From Ruminococcus sp. Marseille-P6503 (GTDB lineage Bacteria > Bacillota > Clostridia > Oscillospirales > Ruminococcaceae), in assembly GCF_900604945.1 (NCBI RefSeq), contig NZ_UWPB01000002.1, forward strand, positions 372,001 to 436,000: a stretch of DNA of 64,000 nucleotides. Direction: 5' to 3'. The translations under genes and the position numbers were made by a program. Shown here piece after piece: positions 16,404-29,011 of this stretch. Position 1 is the stretch's first letter, and every line of letters begins with the position of its first letter. Below the pieces are notes generated by a model. It was not told the origin of the DNA. It searched no databases and saw only the letters and a program-made list of their open reading frames with translations.

Positions 16404-17510
16404 ATGAAGCTATTGTGCAATAAGCAGTCTGTTTACGAAGCGGTTATCAATGTTTCAAAGGCGGTCAGCGAGCGCTGCGCCATGCCTTCTCTCGAGGGGA
16501 TAAAGCTGAAGCTTGAAAATTCCATGCTCGAGCTTACGGGGTACGATCTGGAAATAGGCATAAGGACCTCTATATCGGTGAACAGCGACGACAGAGGAGA
16601 GTTTATTTTAAACGCCAGACTGTTCAGCGAAATGATAAAGAAAATGCCAGACGAAAATATTTATATGGAAGTCAATGAAAATTTGCAGGTAACTCTTTCG
16701 AGCGGAGCTACTACCTATAATATTACGGCTCTCGCGGCGGACGAGTATCCTGAGCTTCCGGGAAAGGATATGTCGGAGGAGATCTCCGTTCCCCAGACTA
16801 CCCTTAAGAGCATGATAAATCAGACTATTTTTGCGGTTTCACAGTCGGATATAAAGCCTATACTCAAGGGAGAGCTGTTTGAGCTGGAAAACGGAACGTT
16901 CAATCTGGCGGCTATAGACGGCTACCGTCTTGCGGTAAGGAGCGAGAGCATAAAGTACGGCGGAGAGAAAAAGTTTGTCGTTCCGTCAAAGACTCTTTCA
17001 GAGGTTTCAAAGCTTTTGAGCGACAACGACGAGGACGTTTGCAGGATATTTGTTTCGGCAAAGCATATAATTTTTGAGATAAACGGATATCTTGTGTATT
17101 CAAGGCTGCTTGAAGGAGAATTTCATCCTTACAAGAGCGCTATTCCCCAGTCCTGCACTACGGAGGTTATCGCCGACAGGAAGGAGCTTATTTCTACTCT
17201 TGAGAGAGCGGTCCTGCTTATAAACGAGAGAGCCCCCAGTCCGGTAAGGTGCTATTTTGAGAACGGACTGCTGAAAATAAAGTGCTCGACGGCAGTGGGC
17301 AGAATTTCAGACGAGATAAAGGTTGATATGGCGGGGCCGGTTATTGAAATAGGCTTTAAGTGCAAGTATCTGCTCGATCCGCTCAAGGCGGTCAGCGACG
17401 AAAGGGTAAAGCTTCAGATGAGCGGCAGTCTGCTGCCTATGAAGATAGTTCCGGTCAAGGGTGAGGAATATACCTTCCTTGTGCTTCCCGTACGTCTTTC
17501 AAAGGATTGA
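16404..17510 (+). CDS. dnaN: DNA polymerase III beta sliding clamp
   Basis: A 368-residue clamp with three DnaN repeats. It begins [20 protein letters not shown], and has VLSGA-like [20 protein letters not shown] strands and the C-terminal [22 protein letters not shown] end. It encircles DNA and tethers polymerase. AAAGGACG is 7 bases upstream. It leads the dnaN-yaaA-recF group. Confidence 0.98.
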   Translation: MKLLCNKQSVYEAVINVSKAVSERCAMPSLEGIKLKLENSMLELTGYDLEIGIRTSISVNSDDRGEFILNARLFSEMIKKMPDENIYMEVNENLQVTLSSGATTYNITALAADEYPELPGKDMSEEISVPQTTLKSMINQTIFAVSQSDIKPILKGELFELENGTFNLAAIDGYRLAVRSESIKYGGEKKFVVPSKTLSEVSKLLSDNDEDVCRIFVSAKHIIFEINGYLVYSRLLEGEFHPYKSAIPQSCTTEVIADRKELISTLERAVLLINERAPSPVRCYFENGLLKIKCSTAVGRISDEIKVDMAGPVIEIGFKCKYLLDPLKAVSDERVKLQMSGSLLPMKIVPVKGEEYTFLVLPVRLSKD

Positions 17511-17527
17511 GGATAAGAAGGTCTGGT

Positions 17528-17752
17528 ATGGATTATAAGCAGGTTAAGGTAAATATAAGGACAGACTATATAAAGCTTGATTCCTTGCTCAAATATGCCG
17601 GTCTGACGGAAACGGGAGGCATAGCAAAGGAAATAATAGCCGAGGAAAGAATAAAGGTCAACGGCGAGGTCTGCACGGCAAGAGGAAAAAAGATACGTAA
17701 GGGCGACAGTATCCAAATCGACGAAATTTCAACTGAAATCGTGGTAGAATAA
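17528..17752 (+). CDS. yaaA: S4-domain protein YaaA (RlbA-like)
   Basis: A 74-residue protein with an S4-like RNA-binding fold: [20 protein letters not shown], then [20 protein letters not shown]. In Firmicutes yaaA sits between dnaN and recF, as here. The start at 17528 is used since AGAAGG precedes it. Its stop overlaps the recF start by one base (TAATG), implying translational coupling. Confidence 0.95.
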   Translation: MDYKQVKVNIRTDYIKLDSLLKYAGLTETGGIAKEIIAEERIKVNGEVCTARGKKIRKGDSIQIDEISTEIVVE

Positions 17753-18870
17753 TGCATATTACAAAGCTTTGCGTCAACGGCTTCAAAAATTTAAAGAATA
17801 TTGAGATATATCCTCATCCCTCTCTTAATATTTTCTGCGGAGATAACGCTCAGGGGAAAACCAACCTTATCGAAGCAATTTGGCTTTGCAGCGGGGCTAA
17901 AAGCTTCCGCGGCACAAAGGATAAGGGAATGATAGATATGAACGGCGAGAGCATGAGCATAGAGCTGAAATTTAAGAACAGCCGGAGGGAGCAGACTATT
18001 GCTTACAGCATGGCAAGACCTAATGTTAGGGAAAAAAGCTGTAAACTCAACGGAGTAAGGCTTTCAGCTCCCTCAAAGCTTTTCGGAAATCTTGACTGCG
18101 TGGTTTTTACTCCTGAGGATCTGGGGCTGTCAAAGGGCTTTCCCGAAAAACGCAGGCAGTTTCTTGATCTGTCGGTATCGCAGATAAAGCTTTCATACGG
18201 AGAGGTCGCCGCAAAGTACGATCAGCTTATAGAGCAGAGAAATTCGCTGCTTAAAAATATAGCTTTCGGAAGGTCGGTAAGGGACGAGCTGGAGGTATGG
18301 GATATACAGCTGGCAAGAATGGGAGCGTATATCTCATTGCTCAGATATAATTACGCAAAAAAGCTCAATTTGCTGGCAGGCTCTCTTTACAGTGAAATAT
18401 CGGGAGGAGAGGAAAGGCTGGAGCTGAGGTACTGCTCGACCGTTTTTGACTCTTTGGAGGGAAGGCAGGATTATAAGAACGATCTTTCCGAGGAGTATTT
18501 AAGATGTCTTGAAAATAACAGGGAAGAGGATATAAGGGCAGGTTTTACGCAGAAAGGCGTACACCGCGACGATCTCGCGGGCTTTATAAACAGGCTTTCC
18601 GTCAGGGATTTCGCTTCGCAGGGTCAGCACCGCTCCGCGGCACTTGTCATGAAGCTTGCTCAGGCTTATATTCTTGCCGAGGAAACAGGGGAGGCGCCCT
18701 GTATACTTCTTGACGACGTTTTAAGCGAGCTTGATCCGTCAAGACAGGAATTTGCGGTAGCCAAGATAAAGGGTATGCAGGTTTTTATAACCTGCTGCGA
18801 CGAAGCCTTTCCCTTCGAGGGCAGGAGCGGAAAGCTGTACAGAATTAAAAACGGCAGGATAATAAGCTAA
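17752..18870 (+). CDS. recF: Recombination mediator RecF
   Basis: A 372-residue SMC-like ATPase. Walker A is GDNAQGKTNLIEAI near residue 30, the signature motif is the FASQGQHRSAALVMKLA region, and Walker B is CILLDDVLSELDPSRQ. RecF loads RecA at gaps with RecO and RecR. Coupled to yaaA by an overlapping stop/start. Confidence 0.98.
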   Translation: MHITKLCVNGFKNLKNIEIYPHPSLNIFCGDNAQGKTNLIEAIWLCSGAKSFRGTKDKGMIDMNGESMSIELKFKNSRREQTIAYSMARPNVREKSCKLNGVRLSAPSKLFGNLDCVVFTPEDLGLSKGFPEKRRQFLDLSVSQIKLSYGEVAAKYDQLIEQRNSLLKNIAFGRSVRDELEVWDIQLARMGAYISLLRYNYAKKLNLLAGSLYSEISGGEERLELRYCSTVFDSLEGRQDYKNDLSEEYLRCLENNREEDIRAGFTQKGVHRDDLAGFINRLSVRDFASQGQHRSAALVMKLAQAYILAEETGEAPCILLDDVLSELDPSRQEFAVAKIKGMQVFITCCDEAFPFEGRSGKLYRIKNGRIIS

Positions 18871-18915
18871 AAAACCTGAAAGGAGCGGCGCTTATAATCA
18901 AGCGCGGTAAATGGA

Positions 18916-19224
18916 ATGTATCTTCATCTGGGCGGCGGCTATATAGTGAACGAAAAGGATATAGTCGGGATATTTGATATAGAGAACACCTCCGTATCAA
19001 GGATAACCAAGGAATTTTTAAGCTTGTCCTCAAAACATAAGCGGGTAGTAAATTGCAGCTACGAAATGCCAAAAAGCTTTATAGTATGTCTGGACGGCGA
19101 GCTCAGCGAAACGGTGTATATAAGCCAGCTTGCCTGTTCGACGCTTTTAAAGAGAAACAGGAAAGGGCTGAATGCCGGAATTTCGGCGGATACAGAGAAT
19201 GATAGAGAAGCTGTAAAGCATTGA
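18916..19224 (+). CDS. remB: RemA/RemB-family regulator (DUF370)
   Basis: A 102-residue protein. The DUF370 core is MYLHLGGGYIVNEKDIVGIF, then DIENTSVSRITKEFLSL and PKSFIVCLDG-ETVYISQLACS. Bacillus RemA is a DNA-binding activator of biofilm matrix genes; its paralogue RemB (YaaB) is encoded between recF and gyrB, exactly this position. The C-terminal 20 residues are extra and polar. The ribosome site is weak and distant. Confidence 0.92.
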   Translation: MYLHLGGGYIVNEKDIVGIFDIENTSVSRITKEFLSLSSKHKRVVNCSYEMPKSFIVCLDGELSETVYISQLACSTLLKRNRKGLNAGISADTENDREAVKH

Positions 19225-19311
19225 TCATAGATTTAAGGGAAGCCTATAGTTTTTTATGACGGTTTCTTTAAAAGCAGATAAATGCCGGTCAGACGACGGC
19301 AGTATCCATGA

Positions 19312-21288
<1,977 letters not shown>

Positions 21289-21341
21289 AGGAAATACTGC
21301 GAAAGGAGCGCCGTTTCTTTAAAGGAACGCTGTAAGAGGAT

Positions 21342-21968
21342 ATGGACAGTGAAAATATCGTTCAGGACGGGTCAAACGGAAATGAAAAGGAAAACGCGGA
21401 AAAAATATTCGAGGCTTCTCCCGATATTTCCTTTGAATTCAACGTGACCAACGAGGAGGAAGGCGAGGCTTTTCTGACCTTTCAGAAAAAATACGTCTAC
21501 AGGAAAAACTGGATAAAAACGATCGGTTTCGCGCTTCTTGCCGTCGGCTTCGCGGTATCGGCATGGAGAGATCCGTCGATAGCTATGAACTACATTCTTT
21601 TAGGAGTATGCGCGGCGGCGATCGCTGCGATATGGTTCAATATGAAAAAAATCCGCTCCTCGCTGCTGGAGGCTCTTAAGATACTTGAGGACGACAGATA
21701 TGTTTTTTCTCTTTATGACGACAGCTTCGTTATAGAAACGATTATAACGGAGGAGGAAAAAAGCTCGGAGGATTATCAGCCGATACCGCCGAGAACGGTA
21801 AGGCTTGACGAGGAAGAGCTGGATATTATAGAAAAGGACGATATGTTTGTAGTTATCCTGAAAAGGGATACCATATATGTGCTTCCAAAAAGATGCATGA
21901 GTGAAAAGCAGTGTGAAATTTTCAGAAATAGACTGGCTGCGTATTTTTCGGAAAATAAACGGGGCTGA
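21342..21968 (+). CDS. YcxB-like membrane protein
   Basis: A 208-residue protein inserted between gyrB and gyrA. An acidic N-terminus leads to two adjacent membrane segments at about 65-105 (IGFALLAVGFAVSAW, YILLGVCAAAIAAIWF). A C-terminal beta-rich domain contains PPRTVRLDEEELDIIEKDDM and VLPKRCM, resembling the YcxB-like C-terminal domain. Function unknown. Same strand, short gaps, so likely co-transcribed with gyrase. Confidence 0.7.
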   Translation: MDSENIVQDGSNGNEKENAEKIFEASPDISFEFNVTNEEEGEAFLTFQKKYVYRKNWIKTIGFALLAVGFAVSAWRDPSIAMNYILLGVCAAAIAAIWFNMKKIRSSLLEALKILEDDRYVFSLYDDSFVIETIITEEEKSSEDYQPIPPRTVRLDEEELDIIEKDDMFVVILKRDTIYVLPKRCMSEKQCEIFRNRLAAYFSENKRG

Positions 21969-22056
21969 TACGGCATGACCCAAGGAAACAAGCGGAGTTT
22001 AAGTTAGCTATCCGGCGGTAAAAAACGCTGTATCAGGAAAGAAAGAGAGTGATAAT

Positions 22057-24597
22057 TTGTTTAGCGATAATTCAAACGTTATAAGCAGCGACGTTGAAAA
22101 TATAATGCGGGAATCCTTTTTGCAGTATTCAATGGCGGTAATAGTATCGAGAGCGCTGCCGGACGTAAGAGACGGATTGAAGCCCGTTCACAGAAGAATA
22201 CTTTATACGATGTATGAAAACGGACTTTATCCCGATAAGCCCTACCGCAAGTGCGCTGATACCGTAGGTTCCGTATTGGGACGCTATCATCCTCACGGTG
22301 ACGCTTCGGTTTACGACGCGCTGGTAAGAATGGCTCAGAGCTTTTCGCTGCGCTATCCTATGGTGGACGGTCACGGAAACTTCGGTTCGGTAGACGGCGA
22401 CCCGCCGGCTGCTTACCGTTATACCGAAGCCAAGATGTCCAAAATGTCGCTCCATATGCTTACGGATATAAATAAGGATACGGTGGATTTTCAGTCAAAC
22501 TACGACGACAGACTGAAGGAGCCGCAGGTTCTTCCGTCGCGTTTTCCTCAGCTGCTTTGCAACGGCTCTACGGGTATCGCGGTAGGAATGGCGACAAATA
22601 TCCCTCCTCACAATCTTAACGAGGTCATAGACGGAATCAAGCTGCTGGTAAGAAATCCTGACTGCACGCTGGACGAGCTGATGGAATATATCAAGGGTCC
22701 GGATTTTCCTACCGGAGGAATAATTATGGGCAGAGCCGGCATAAGAGCGGCTTACGGCACAGGCAGAGGAAAAATAATTCTCCGGGCAAATACGACTATC
22801 GAGGAAATAAAGGGCAGAAACTGCATTATAGTTCACGAGATACCGTATATGGTAAATAAGGCGAGGCTGGTTGAATCCATAGCCGGTCTTGTTAAGGAAA
22901 AGCGGGTGGAGGGAATCCACGATCTGCGCGACGAGTCTGACAGAGAGGGTATGAGGATAGTTGTAGAGCTTAAGAAGGACGCTATACCTCAGGTTGTGCT
23001 CAACAAGCTGTTTACTTATACTCAGCTTCAGGATACCGTCGGCGTTATAATGCTCGCGCTTGTAAACGGAATACCGAAGGTGCTTACTCTGAAGGAATGT
23101 CTTGAGCAGTATCTCGATTTCCAGGTAGAGGTCATCAGGAGAAGGACAGAGTTTGATCTTAAAAAGGCAAGGGAAAGAGATCATATACTGAGAGGCCTTG
23201 TTATAGCTCTTGACAATATCGACGAGGTAGTTGAGATAATGAAAACCTCGAAGAATATTCCTGAGGGAAAGCAGAGGCTTATGGACCGCTTTGAGCTGAG
23301 CGAGATTCAGGCGGATCACATTGCTAACATGACGCTTGGACGTCTTACCGGCATGGAGCGTCAGAAGATCATAGACGAGCTGAAGGAAATAGAAGAAAAG
23401 ATAGCCGATTACGAGGATATTCTGGCAAATCACGACAGGGTGCTTAATATTATAATTCAGGAGCTGGAATCTATTCAGCAGAAGTTCGGAGATGAGAGAA
23501 GGACCCAGATTGAAAATGTCAGCGGCGAGGTTGATATAGAGGATCTTATTCCTGTAGAGGAAAGCGTCGTTACCTATACCAAGAACGGCTATATCAAGAG
23601 AATCCCGGTTTCCGCCTATAAGGCGCAGAACCGCGGAGGACGAGGCGTAACCGGAATGAAGCAGCGCGAGGACGATTTTATTGACGAGATGTATATCTGC
23701 TCCACGCACGACCACATTCTGTTTATTTCAAATAAGGGAATAATGTACCGTCTGAAATGCTATGAGCTTCCGGAAGGCTCGAAGGCTTCAAGAGGACTTA
23801 ATATAGTAAATATTCTGCCGCTTGAGGAAAACGAGAAGATAGCCGCGATGATAAAGACTTCGGATTTTGACGAGAGCAAGAATATCGTCATGGTGACAAA
23901 GAACGGTAAGATCAAGAGAACTCCGCTTTCGTCATATAAAAACGTGCGCAAGAACGGACTTATTGCCATTGGTCTTGACGAGGGCGACGAGATCGCCGGC
24001 GTAAGAATGACGAAGGGCGAAAATCAGCTTATTATAGCTACGCATAACGGTATGGCTATACGGATAGACGAGAACTGCATAAGAAAGATGTCCCGTTCGG
24101 CTCACGGAGTAAAGGCTATCAGACTGAGAGAAGGCGACTATGTGGTTTCCATGGCGAGAGTAAGGGAAAACGCTTCCGTGCTTACGGTATCGGACAAGGG
24201 TCTGGGCAGACGCACCGCGCTGGATTCATACAGGATACAGAACAGGGGCGGCTATGGAATGCTTAACTACAAGGTTTCAGAGGAAAAGGGCTTTGTCTGC
24301 GGTATAAAGGTAGTAGACGAGACCGACGACGTCATAATGATCTCAAGCGACGGCATTATCATAAGATTCCGCGCGGCGGACGTAAGAATAATGGGAAGAT
24401 ATGCTACCGGAGTAAGGCTCATGAGGCTTTCTGACGACGACAGGGTAGTTACCTTCACCAGAGCGGAGCATGACGACAGCGTGGAGATAGCCGAGGTTGA
24501 ACAGCCGTCGGAGGAAGAGCTTGAGGCTGAGCGAAAGGCCGCTGAAATGGAGGAGAGCGCCGAGGTAATAGAGGAAGAGCCGGAGCCTGAGGATTGA
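22057..24597 (+). CDS. gyrA: DNA gyrase subunit A
   Basis: An 846-residue GyrA. It has the N-terminal breakage-reunion domain with catalytic Tyr122 (AAYRYTEAK) and the GyrA box QNRGGRG. Six C-terminal propeller blades follow, and the tail is acidic. A TTG start at 22057 follows AGGAAAGAAAGAG. In the quinolone-determining region residues 81-84 are GDAS rather than the E. coli GDSA, so position 83 is Ala and 84 Ser. Confidence 0.99.
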   Translation: MFSDNSNVISSDVENIMRESFLQYSMAVIVSRALPDVRDGLKPVHRRILYTMYENGLYPDKPYRKCADTVGSVLGRYHPHGDASVYDALVRMAQSFSLRYPMVDGHGNFGSVDGDPPAAYRYTEAKMSKMSLHMLTDINKDTVDFQSNYDDRLKEPQVLPSRFPQLLCNGSTGIAVGMATNIPPHNLNEVIDGIKLLVRNPDCTLDELMEYIKGPDFPTGGIIMGRAGIRAAYGTGRGKIILRANTTIEEIKGRNCIIVHEIPYMVNKARLVESIAGLVKEKRVEGIHDLRDESDREGMRIVVELKKDAIPQVVLNKLFTYTQLQDTVGVIMLALVNGIPKVLTLKECLEQYLDFQVEVIRRRTEFDLKKARERDHILRGLVIALDNIDEVVEIMKTSKNIPEGKQRLMDRFELSEIQADHIANMTLGRLTGMERQKIIDELKEIEEKIADYEDILANHDRVLNIIIQELESIQQKFGDERRTQIENVSGEVDIEDLIPVEESVVTYTKNGYIKRIPVSAYKAQNRGGRGVTGMKQREDDFIDEMYICSTHDHILFISNKGIMYRLKCYELPEGSKASRGLNIVNILPLEENEKIAAMIKTSDFDESKNIVMVTKNGKIKRTPLSSYKNVRKNGLIAIGLDEGDEIAGVRMTKGENQLIIATHNGMAIRIDENCIRKMSRSAHGVKAIRLREGDYVVSMARVRENASVLTVSDKGLGRRTALDSYRIQNRGGYGMLNYKVSEEKGFVCGIKVVDETDDVIMISSDGIIIRFRAADVRIMGRYATGVRLMRLSDDDRVVTFTRAEHDDSVEIAEVEQPSEEELEAERKAAEMEESAEVIEEEPEPED

Positions 24598-24632
24598 TCA
24601 GGGCAAGCGGTTCATAAAAATCAAGAATAATA

Positions 24633-24687
24633 AAACAGCCTTTTACCGTACGGCGCGGTGACGCAAGTACGGTGAAGGCTGTTTTTT
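24633..24687 (+). terminator. Terminator after gyrA
   Basis: AAACAGCCTTTTACCGTAC pairs with GTACGGTGAAGGCTGTTT, followed by a T run. It closes the gyrB-gyrA transcript. Confidence 0.9.
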
Positions 24688-24893
24688 ATGGGGAATGGAA
24701 GCCAGGCGTTTGAATATGCCGTTTTTATGATAAAAATTATAATTTTAAATAACCAAATTTTACGTTTGTTATCATAGGTTTATCACATTGGAGGTTATAA
24801 TATAAGTATAGAAAGAAAAAGAAAGGATACATAAATCCGAAGCAGGCTTCGGAAAAACGGATCGAAGAGGATAATACAGGAGGGATTTTCATT

Positions 24894-26261
24894 ATGGATA
24901 ACTTCAACAATTATAATAATGACAATTTCGGAAATCATAACGAGCAGAAGGATTTTCAGAATTATAACAGCGATACTGTGAATGAATTTTCATATAAGCC
25001 CGAAAATAAAAAAAGCAAGGGCAGAAAGATACTTACGGGAATTATAGCGGTTCTCAGCGTTGTTGCTATTGGAACGACTTCGATCGTAGGCTATTCGCTG
25101 ATTACGGGTACCGGAATAGGAAAGGACGATTCAGGCTCTTCTGTTCAGACTTCAAACAATAATAAGAGCTCGGCAGATAAAGCAAGCAGCAGCTCTTCCG
25201 TTGACAGAAGCAATCTTCCGAGCATTATTCAGCTTGCGACTCCGAGCGACGCTATGACTATTCCGGATATTGTGGAAAAGGTTTCGCCGTCGGTTGTGGG
25301 AATTTCCTGCATGACAAGCAGCGGTACGGTTACCGGAACAGGTATTATTATGAGCTCCGACGGTTATATCATAACAAACGCTCACGTTGTTGACGGCGCG
25401 GCTACGATCTCGGTGGTTCTGCCAAGCTCATATTCCGATGAGAGCTCTGAGAGCGGCGAGGATGAAACGATCACGGCGGAGCTTGTGGGAAAGGACAGCC
25501 AGACCGATCTCGCGGTAGTAAAGATAGATAAAACAGGTCTTACCGCCGCGGAATTCGGAACCTCCTCTGAGATAAAGGTTGGAGAGGTTTCAATTGTAAT
25601 AGGAAATCCGCTGGGCTTTGATCTTGCAAACTCTGTTACCGCGGGAATAATTTCGGCTACTGACAGAACTCTGACCATTGAGGACAGAACCATGAATCTG
25701 ATTCAGACCGACGCTTCCATTAACAGCGGTAACTCGGGCGGACCTCTTATCAACGCGTACGGACAGGTTATAGGAATCACGTCGGCAAAGGTATCCTCAA
25801 CCTACGGCGAGGGTCTTGGCTTCGCTATTCCCATCGACGAGGCGACGCCGATAATTGACGATCTTATTCAGCACGGCTATGTTACCGGCAGACCTACGCT
25901 CGGCATAAGCGGAGAAAACGTTACTGACGTTTATTCGCAGTATTACGATATACCCAAGGGCTTCTTTGTAAGAAGCGTCGAATCGGGAAGCGCCGCCGAG
26001 GAAGCCGGAATAGAGGTCAACGATATAGTTATAGGAATTGAAGGAAATCTGATAGAATCTATTGAGGAATTCAACGAGATAAAGGAAAAATATAAAGCCG
26101 GAGATAAGATAACGGTTTCGGTTTACAGAGACGGCGAGATAATCGATAAAGAGGTTACTCTCGGCGAGGCGATAGATAAGGACGATGACGAGGACCAGCA
26201 GCAGAGCTATGATAATTATGACAGCTATCGTCAGTTCTTTAATCAGTACGGAGGCTATTGA
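24894..26261 (+). CDS. htrA: HtrA/DegP-type membrane serine protease
   Basis: A 455-residue protein with an Asn-rich cytoplasmic N-terminus and one membrane segment at about 46-70. A Ser-rich linker leads to a trypsin-like domain with His164 (NAHVVDGA), Asp205 (TDLAVVKID) and Ser281 (NSGNSGGPL), and then a PDZ domain (GFFVRSVESGSAAEEAGIEV). It ends in an Asp/Gln/Tyr-rich tail. It would degrade or refold misfolded exported proteins outside the membrane. Candidate -10 TATAAT at 24796 and AGGAGGG before the ATG. Single-gene unit. Confidence 0.95.
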   Translation: MDNFNNYNNDNFGNHNEQKDFQNYNSDTVNEFSYKPENKKSKGRKILTGIIAVLSVVAIGTTSIVGYSLITGTGIGKDDSGSSVQTSNNNKSSADKASSSSSVDRSNLPSIIQLATPSDAMTIPDIVEKVSPSVVGISCMTSSGTVTGTGIIMSSDGYIITNAHVVDGAATISVVLPSSYSDESSESGEDETITAELVGKDSQTDLAVVKIDKTGLTAAEFGTSSEIKVGEVSIVIGNPLGFDLANSVTAGIISATDRTLTIEDRTMNLIQTDASINSGNSGGPLINAYGQVIGITSAKVSSTYGEGLGFAIPIDEATPIIDDLIQHGYVTGRPTLGISGENVTDVYSQYYDIPKGFFVRSVESGSAAEEAGIEVNDIVIGIEGNLIESIEEFNEIKEKYKAGDKITVSVYRDGEIIDKEVTLGEAIDKDDDEDQQQSYDNYDSYRQFFNQYGGY

Positions 26262-26336
26262 ACTCCGAAATTTTAAATAAGCTTTCTTCTAAATTAAGTT
26301 TTCTTCATATTTTTCATATTCTTTTACTTCAGGCGG

Positions 26337-26370
26337 AAGGCTGTTCCATATAATATGGACAGCCTTTTGC
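26337..26370 (+). terminator. Terminator after htrA
   Basis: AAGGCTGTTCCATA-TAA-TATGGACAGCCTTTT hairpin with a T tail. Confidence 0.85.
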
Positions 26371-26459
26371 CGTTGAAGCGAAAAAGCGGACGATAAGATA
26401 AAAAATACCGCACAGCAAAACTGTACGGTATTGGAGCTGCATATTCGCGGCAAAGCCTG

Positions 26460-27389
26460 CTACTTGGTGTTTTTAAGCGTCCAGCGGAACGGGGCTATAC
26501 GCCTTGCTCTGGTATTGTCGATATTCCAGTTGTTGAAGGAAGAGGCGGGATCAAAATACCTGTAGTCGGTTTTTGCTTTCGATTTGTTGAAGCTTATTCC
26601 GACGCCCGGGCTGCGCTGGATAACGGCGCCGATACGGTGATGCTCGCGCTCGTAATCAAGTATCTCCTTAGCGGTTATCATTCTGGAATCCGCAACGTTG
26701 TAAATTCCCTCGTACCTTCCTTCGGGAATATTTATTATTCCGTTGATAAAGTCTATAAGATTGAAAACGCAGCAGAAGGAAAAGCCGTATTCTCCGTCCT
26801 TATATATGTAAGCGACGTCGTCCTTATAATCGTACACTCTGTCGCGGAGGTTCTGGGTATATTCCGCTGTGTAAACGGGAGCGACTCTTGCTATGACCGG
26901 AACGGTATCTGATTTTTTAAACGCCTTCAGCATATATTTTTCGGAGGTGAGCTTGAGATCGACGTAATTAGAGCTTCCCTTTTCGGGATTTGTTTCGCGG
27001 ATCGGTTCTCTACCCTTCTGGTTGCCGTAGATCTGCGTTGTGCTGAGAAGCAGAAAATTTTTGACCATATGCTTATCCGCAAGCTCATAGATAAATTTAT
27101 CGCAGCCCTTGCTCTTTTTGATTTCAGCGTCGGTAACATAGGGGTCGATGTCGTTATCGACAGAGTTCGCTAGATGAACCACCGAATCTATTTTATTGCT
27201 TGCTATTATTCCCTCGATAGAATCCTTATCGGTTATGTCGCACTGAACAAAGGTATAATTCGCGTCGGCGCCTATATAATCGTTTTTACGGCTGTCAACG
27301 CCGAAAACTCTGTGCTTCTTTTGCAGCAGATTAGAAGTCAGGTACATTCCTATCATGCCGCTCGCGCCTGTAATTAAAACTGATGCCAT
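26460..27389 (-). CDS. NAD-dependent epimerase/dehydratase (extended SDR)
   Basis: A 309-residue Rossmann protein. The NAD-binding motif is ITGASGMIG (Gly8, Gly11, Gly14), and VVHLANSVDND and the YxxxK pair NYVDLK follow. It likely epimerises or dehydrates a nucleotide-sugar; the exact substrate is not readable. The start at 27389 has AAGGAG 10 bases upstream; the open frame beyond lacks one. It stands alone, head-on to replication, with its own promoter. Confidence 0.85.
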   Translation of the reverse strand: MASVLITGASGMIGMYLTSNLLQKKHRVFGVDSRKNDYIGADANYTFVQCDITDKDSIEGIIASNKIDSVVHLANSVDNDIDPYVTDAEIKKSKGCDKFIYELADKHMVKNFLLLSTTQIYGNQKGREPIRETNPEKGSSNYVDLKLTSEKYMLKAFKKSDTVPVIARVAPVYTAEYTQNLRDRVYDYKDDVAYIYKDGEYGFSFCCVFNLIDFINGIINIPEGRYEGIYNVADSRMITAKEILDYEREHHRIGAVIQRSPGVGISFNKSKAKTDYRYFDPASSFNNWNIDNTRARRIAPFRWTLKNTK

Positions 27390-27433
27390 TACAAGTAACT
27401 CCTTCCCCAAGAAAAAGCATATCATATACATAC

Positions 27434-27461
27434 ATTATAGCACATATTTTAAATATTGCAA
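27434..27461 (-). promoter_or_regulatory. Promoter for epimerase gene
   Basis: Minus strand TTGCAA-N16-TATAAT, 45 bp upstream of the ATG. Confidence 0.65.
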
Positions 27462-27510
27462 ATGGTTTTAGGTATTTTATAAAAAAGTTTTATTTTATTG
27501 ATAATTTTGC

Positions 27511-27539
27511 TTGCTTAAATTTGTGGATTGTGATAAAAT
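27511..27539 (+). promoter_or_regulatory. Promoter for MBOAT-like gene
   Basis: TTGCTT-N17-TAAAAT, divergent from the epimerase promoter. Confidence 0.5.
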
Positions 27540-27613
27540 TAAAGTAGCAAAACGCGGCTATTACGGGTTATAGATTAATAAGATAGATAAATTAATTAAA
27601 AGGAGCTATAAAG

Positions 27614-28993
27614 TTGAGCTATTCTGATTTATTGTTTTTTCTAGGATTGCTTCCGCTGTCCACTCTTTTTTCTTTTTTTGACAGAAGCACAGAATATAAA
27701 AATTTTATACTTATAATAACGTCGGCGATCTTCTTTTCGTGGGCGAAGCCGGCGGCAGTCTGTCTGCTTTTTGCTACGGTGATAGCTGAGTACTTCATAG
27801 GGCTTGGAATATCTAAAAACAGGGAAGCCGGAAGTCCCCTGGCAAAGGTACTGCTTGCTGCCGACCTTATTATGAACGCCGCGGTTTTCTTTGTTTGCGC
27901 CCATAATTATCTTTTTAACGAAATTGACGCGTTAAGCCTTTCGCAGGCCGTTATACCTGTTGGAGCGGCGTATTACTCTGTCAGGGGATTTTCGTACTGC
28001 TACGACGTTTATACGGGAAAATGCAGAGCGGAGAAAAATATATTCTGTCTGCTGACATATATGGTATCCTATCATTTTATGATAGCGGGACCTGTGGTAA
28101 GATACGGGGACATGGAGCCTTACATAAGGAAAAGAACGGTGGGCGGACGAGAGATAAACGAGGGGCTTAACAGATTTATCACAGGTCTTGCAAAGGCTGT
28201 ACTGCTGGCTCCGGTATTTGAAAGAATAAAGCTTGCGGGGCTTAACAGCGACGAAATAACGCTTTTTGGCAGCTGGTTCGGAATGATAGCCTTTTTCGGC
28301 GAGGCTTATTTCATGCTGGCGGGAATGTCGGATATGGCGAGAGGTCTTGGAAAAATGAACGGCTTCGATTATCCTGAGAATTACAGGGCTCCAAGCTCAA
28401 AGGGGCTTATGACCGGTCTGCTTGAAAGCTTCAACACTACTCTTGTTAAATTCTATAAAGAGGTTTTCGACGGACTGGGCAGAGGCAAAAAAGCGCTTTC
28501 TGCTGTCTGCACCGTTCTTTGTTTTGCGGCGCTTATGATATGGTACGGGGCGAAGGTAAATTTTCTTCTTGTGGGAATTGCCGTCGGTATCATAGCCGCG
28601 CTTGAAAAGTATGTTTACGGAAGTAAGCTTGAAAAATTCCCGGCCGCGGTTAAATTTATTTACGTTTTTATCGTGAGTACGGCGGTACTCGGGGGACTTT
28701 ATTTTTCAAGTTTGTACGGATACAGAAAATGGCTTCTGGCGCTGATAGGCGTAGGAACCGATTATCAGCTGAGCGTCGCTGTAAAAAACGCGGTTCTGAA
28801 CAATATAGTACTTATTATAATCGCGTTTATAAGCATATGTCCGTTTATAAGAAAGCCTTTGACAGCGGCGGCTGAAAGCTACGGCGAAAGGTCTGCTAGG
28901 GCTTATGGGCAGGTAAGGATATGCAAAACGGTTCTGCTTGCGGCGATTTTGCTGCTGTGTGTGATAACCCAGGCGGCAAAGCTTGCGGTTTAA
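27614..28993 (+). CDS. Degenerate MBOAT-family membrane protein
   Basis: A 459-residue polytopic protein that aligns by eye with AlgI/DltB-type O-acyltransferases. YHFMIAGPVVRYGDMEPYI, GLNRFITGLAKAVLLAPVFE and MSDMARGLGKMNGFDYPENY are clear family segments. Yet both family histidines seem lost. The FWRRWHISLSTWFRDY-type segment is replaced by ESFNTTLVKFYKEVFDGLGR, and the catalytic WHG is W310-Y311-G312 (MIWYGAKVNF). It is therefore probably inactive as an acyltransferase and may be a transport or scaffold protein. TTG start with AAGGAG. Its 3' neighbour is a truncated DHHW-type partner. Confidence 0.8.
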   Translation: MSYSDLLFFLGLLPLSTLFSFFDRSTEYKNFILIITSAIFFSWAKPAAVCLLFATVIAEYFIGLGISKNREAGSPLAKVLLAADLIMNAAVFFVCAHNYLFNEIDALSLSQAVIPVGAAYYSVRGFSYCYDVYTGKCRAEKNIFCLLTYMVSYHFMIAGPVVRYGDMEPYIRKRTVGGREINEGLNRFITGLAKAVLLAPVFERIKLAGLNSDEITLFGSWFGMIAFFGEAYFMLAGMSDMARGLGKMNGFDYPENYRAPSSKGLMTGLLESFNTTLVKFYKEVFDGLGRGKKALSAVCTVLCFAALMIWYGAKVNFLLVGIAVGIIAALEKYVYGSKLEKFPAAVKFIYVFIVSTAVLGGLYFSSLYGYRKWLLALIGVGTDYQLSVAVKNAVLNNIVLIIIAFISICPFIRKPLTAAAESYGERSARAYGQVRICKTVLLAAILLLCVITQAAKLAV

Positions 28994-29011
28994 GCTGAAA
29001 GGTTGAGTTAT

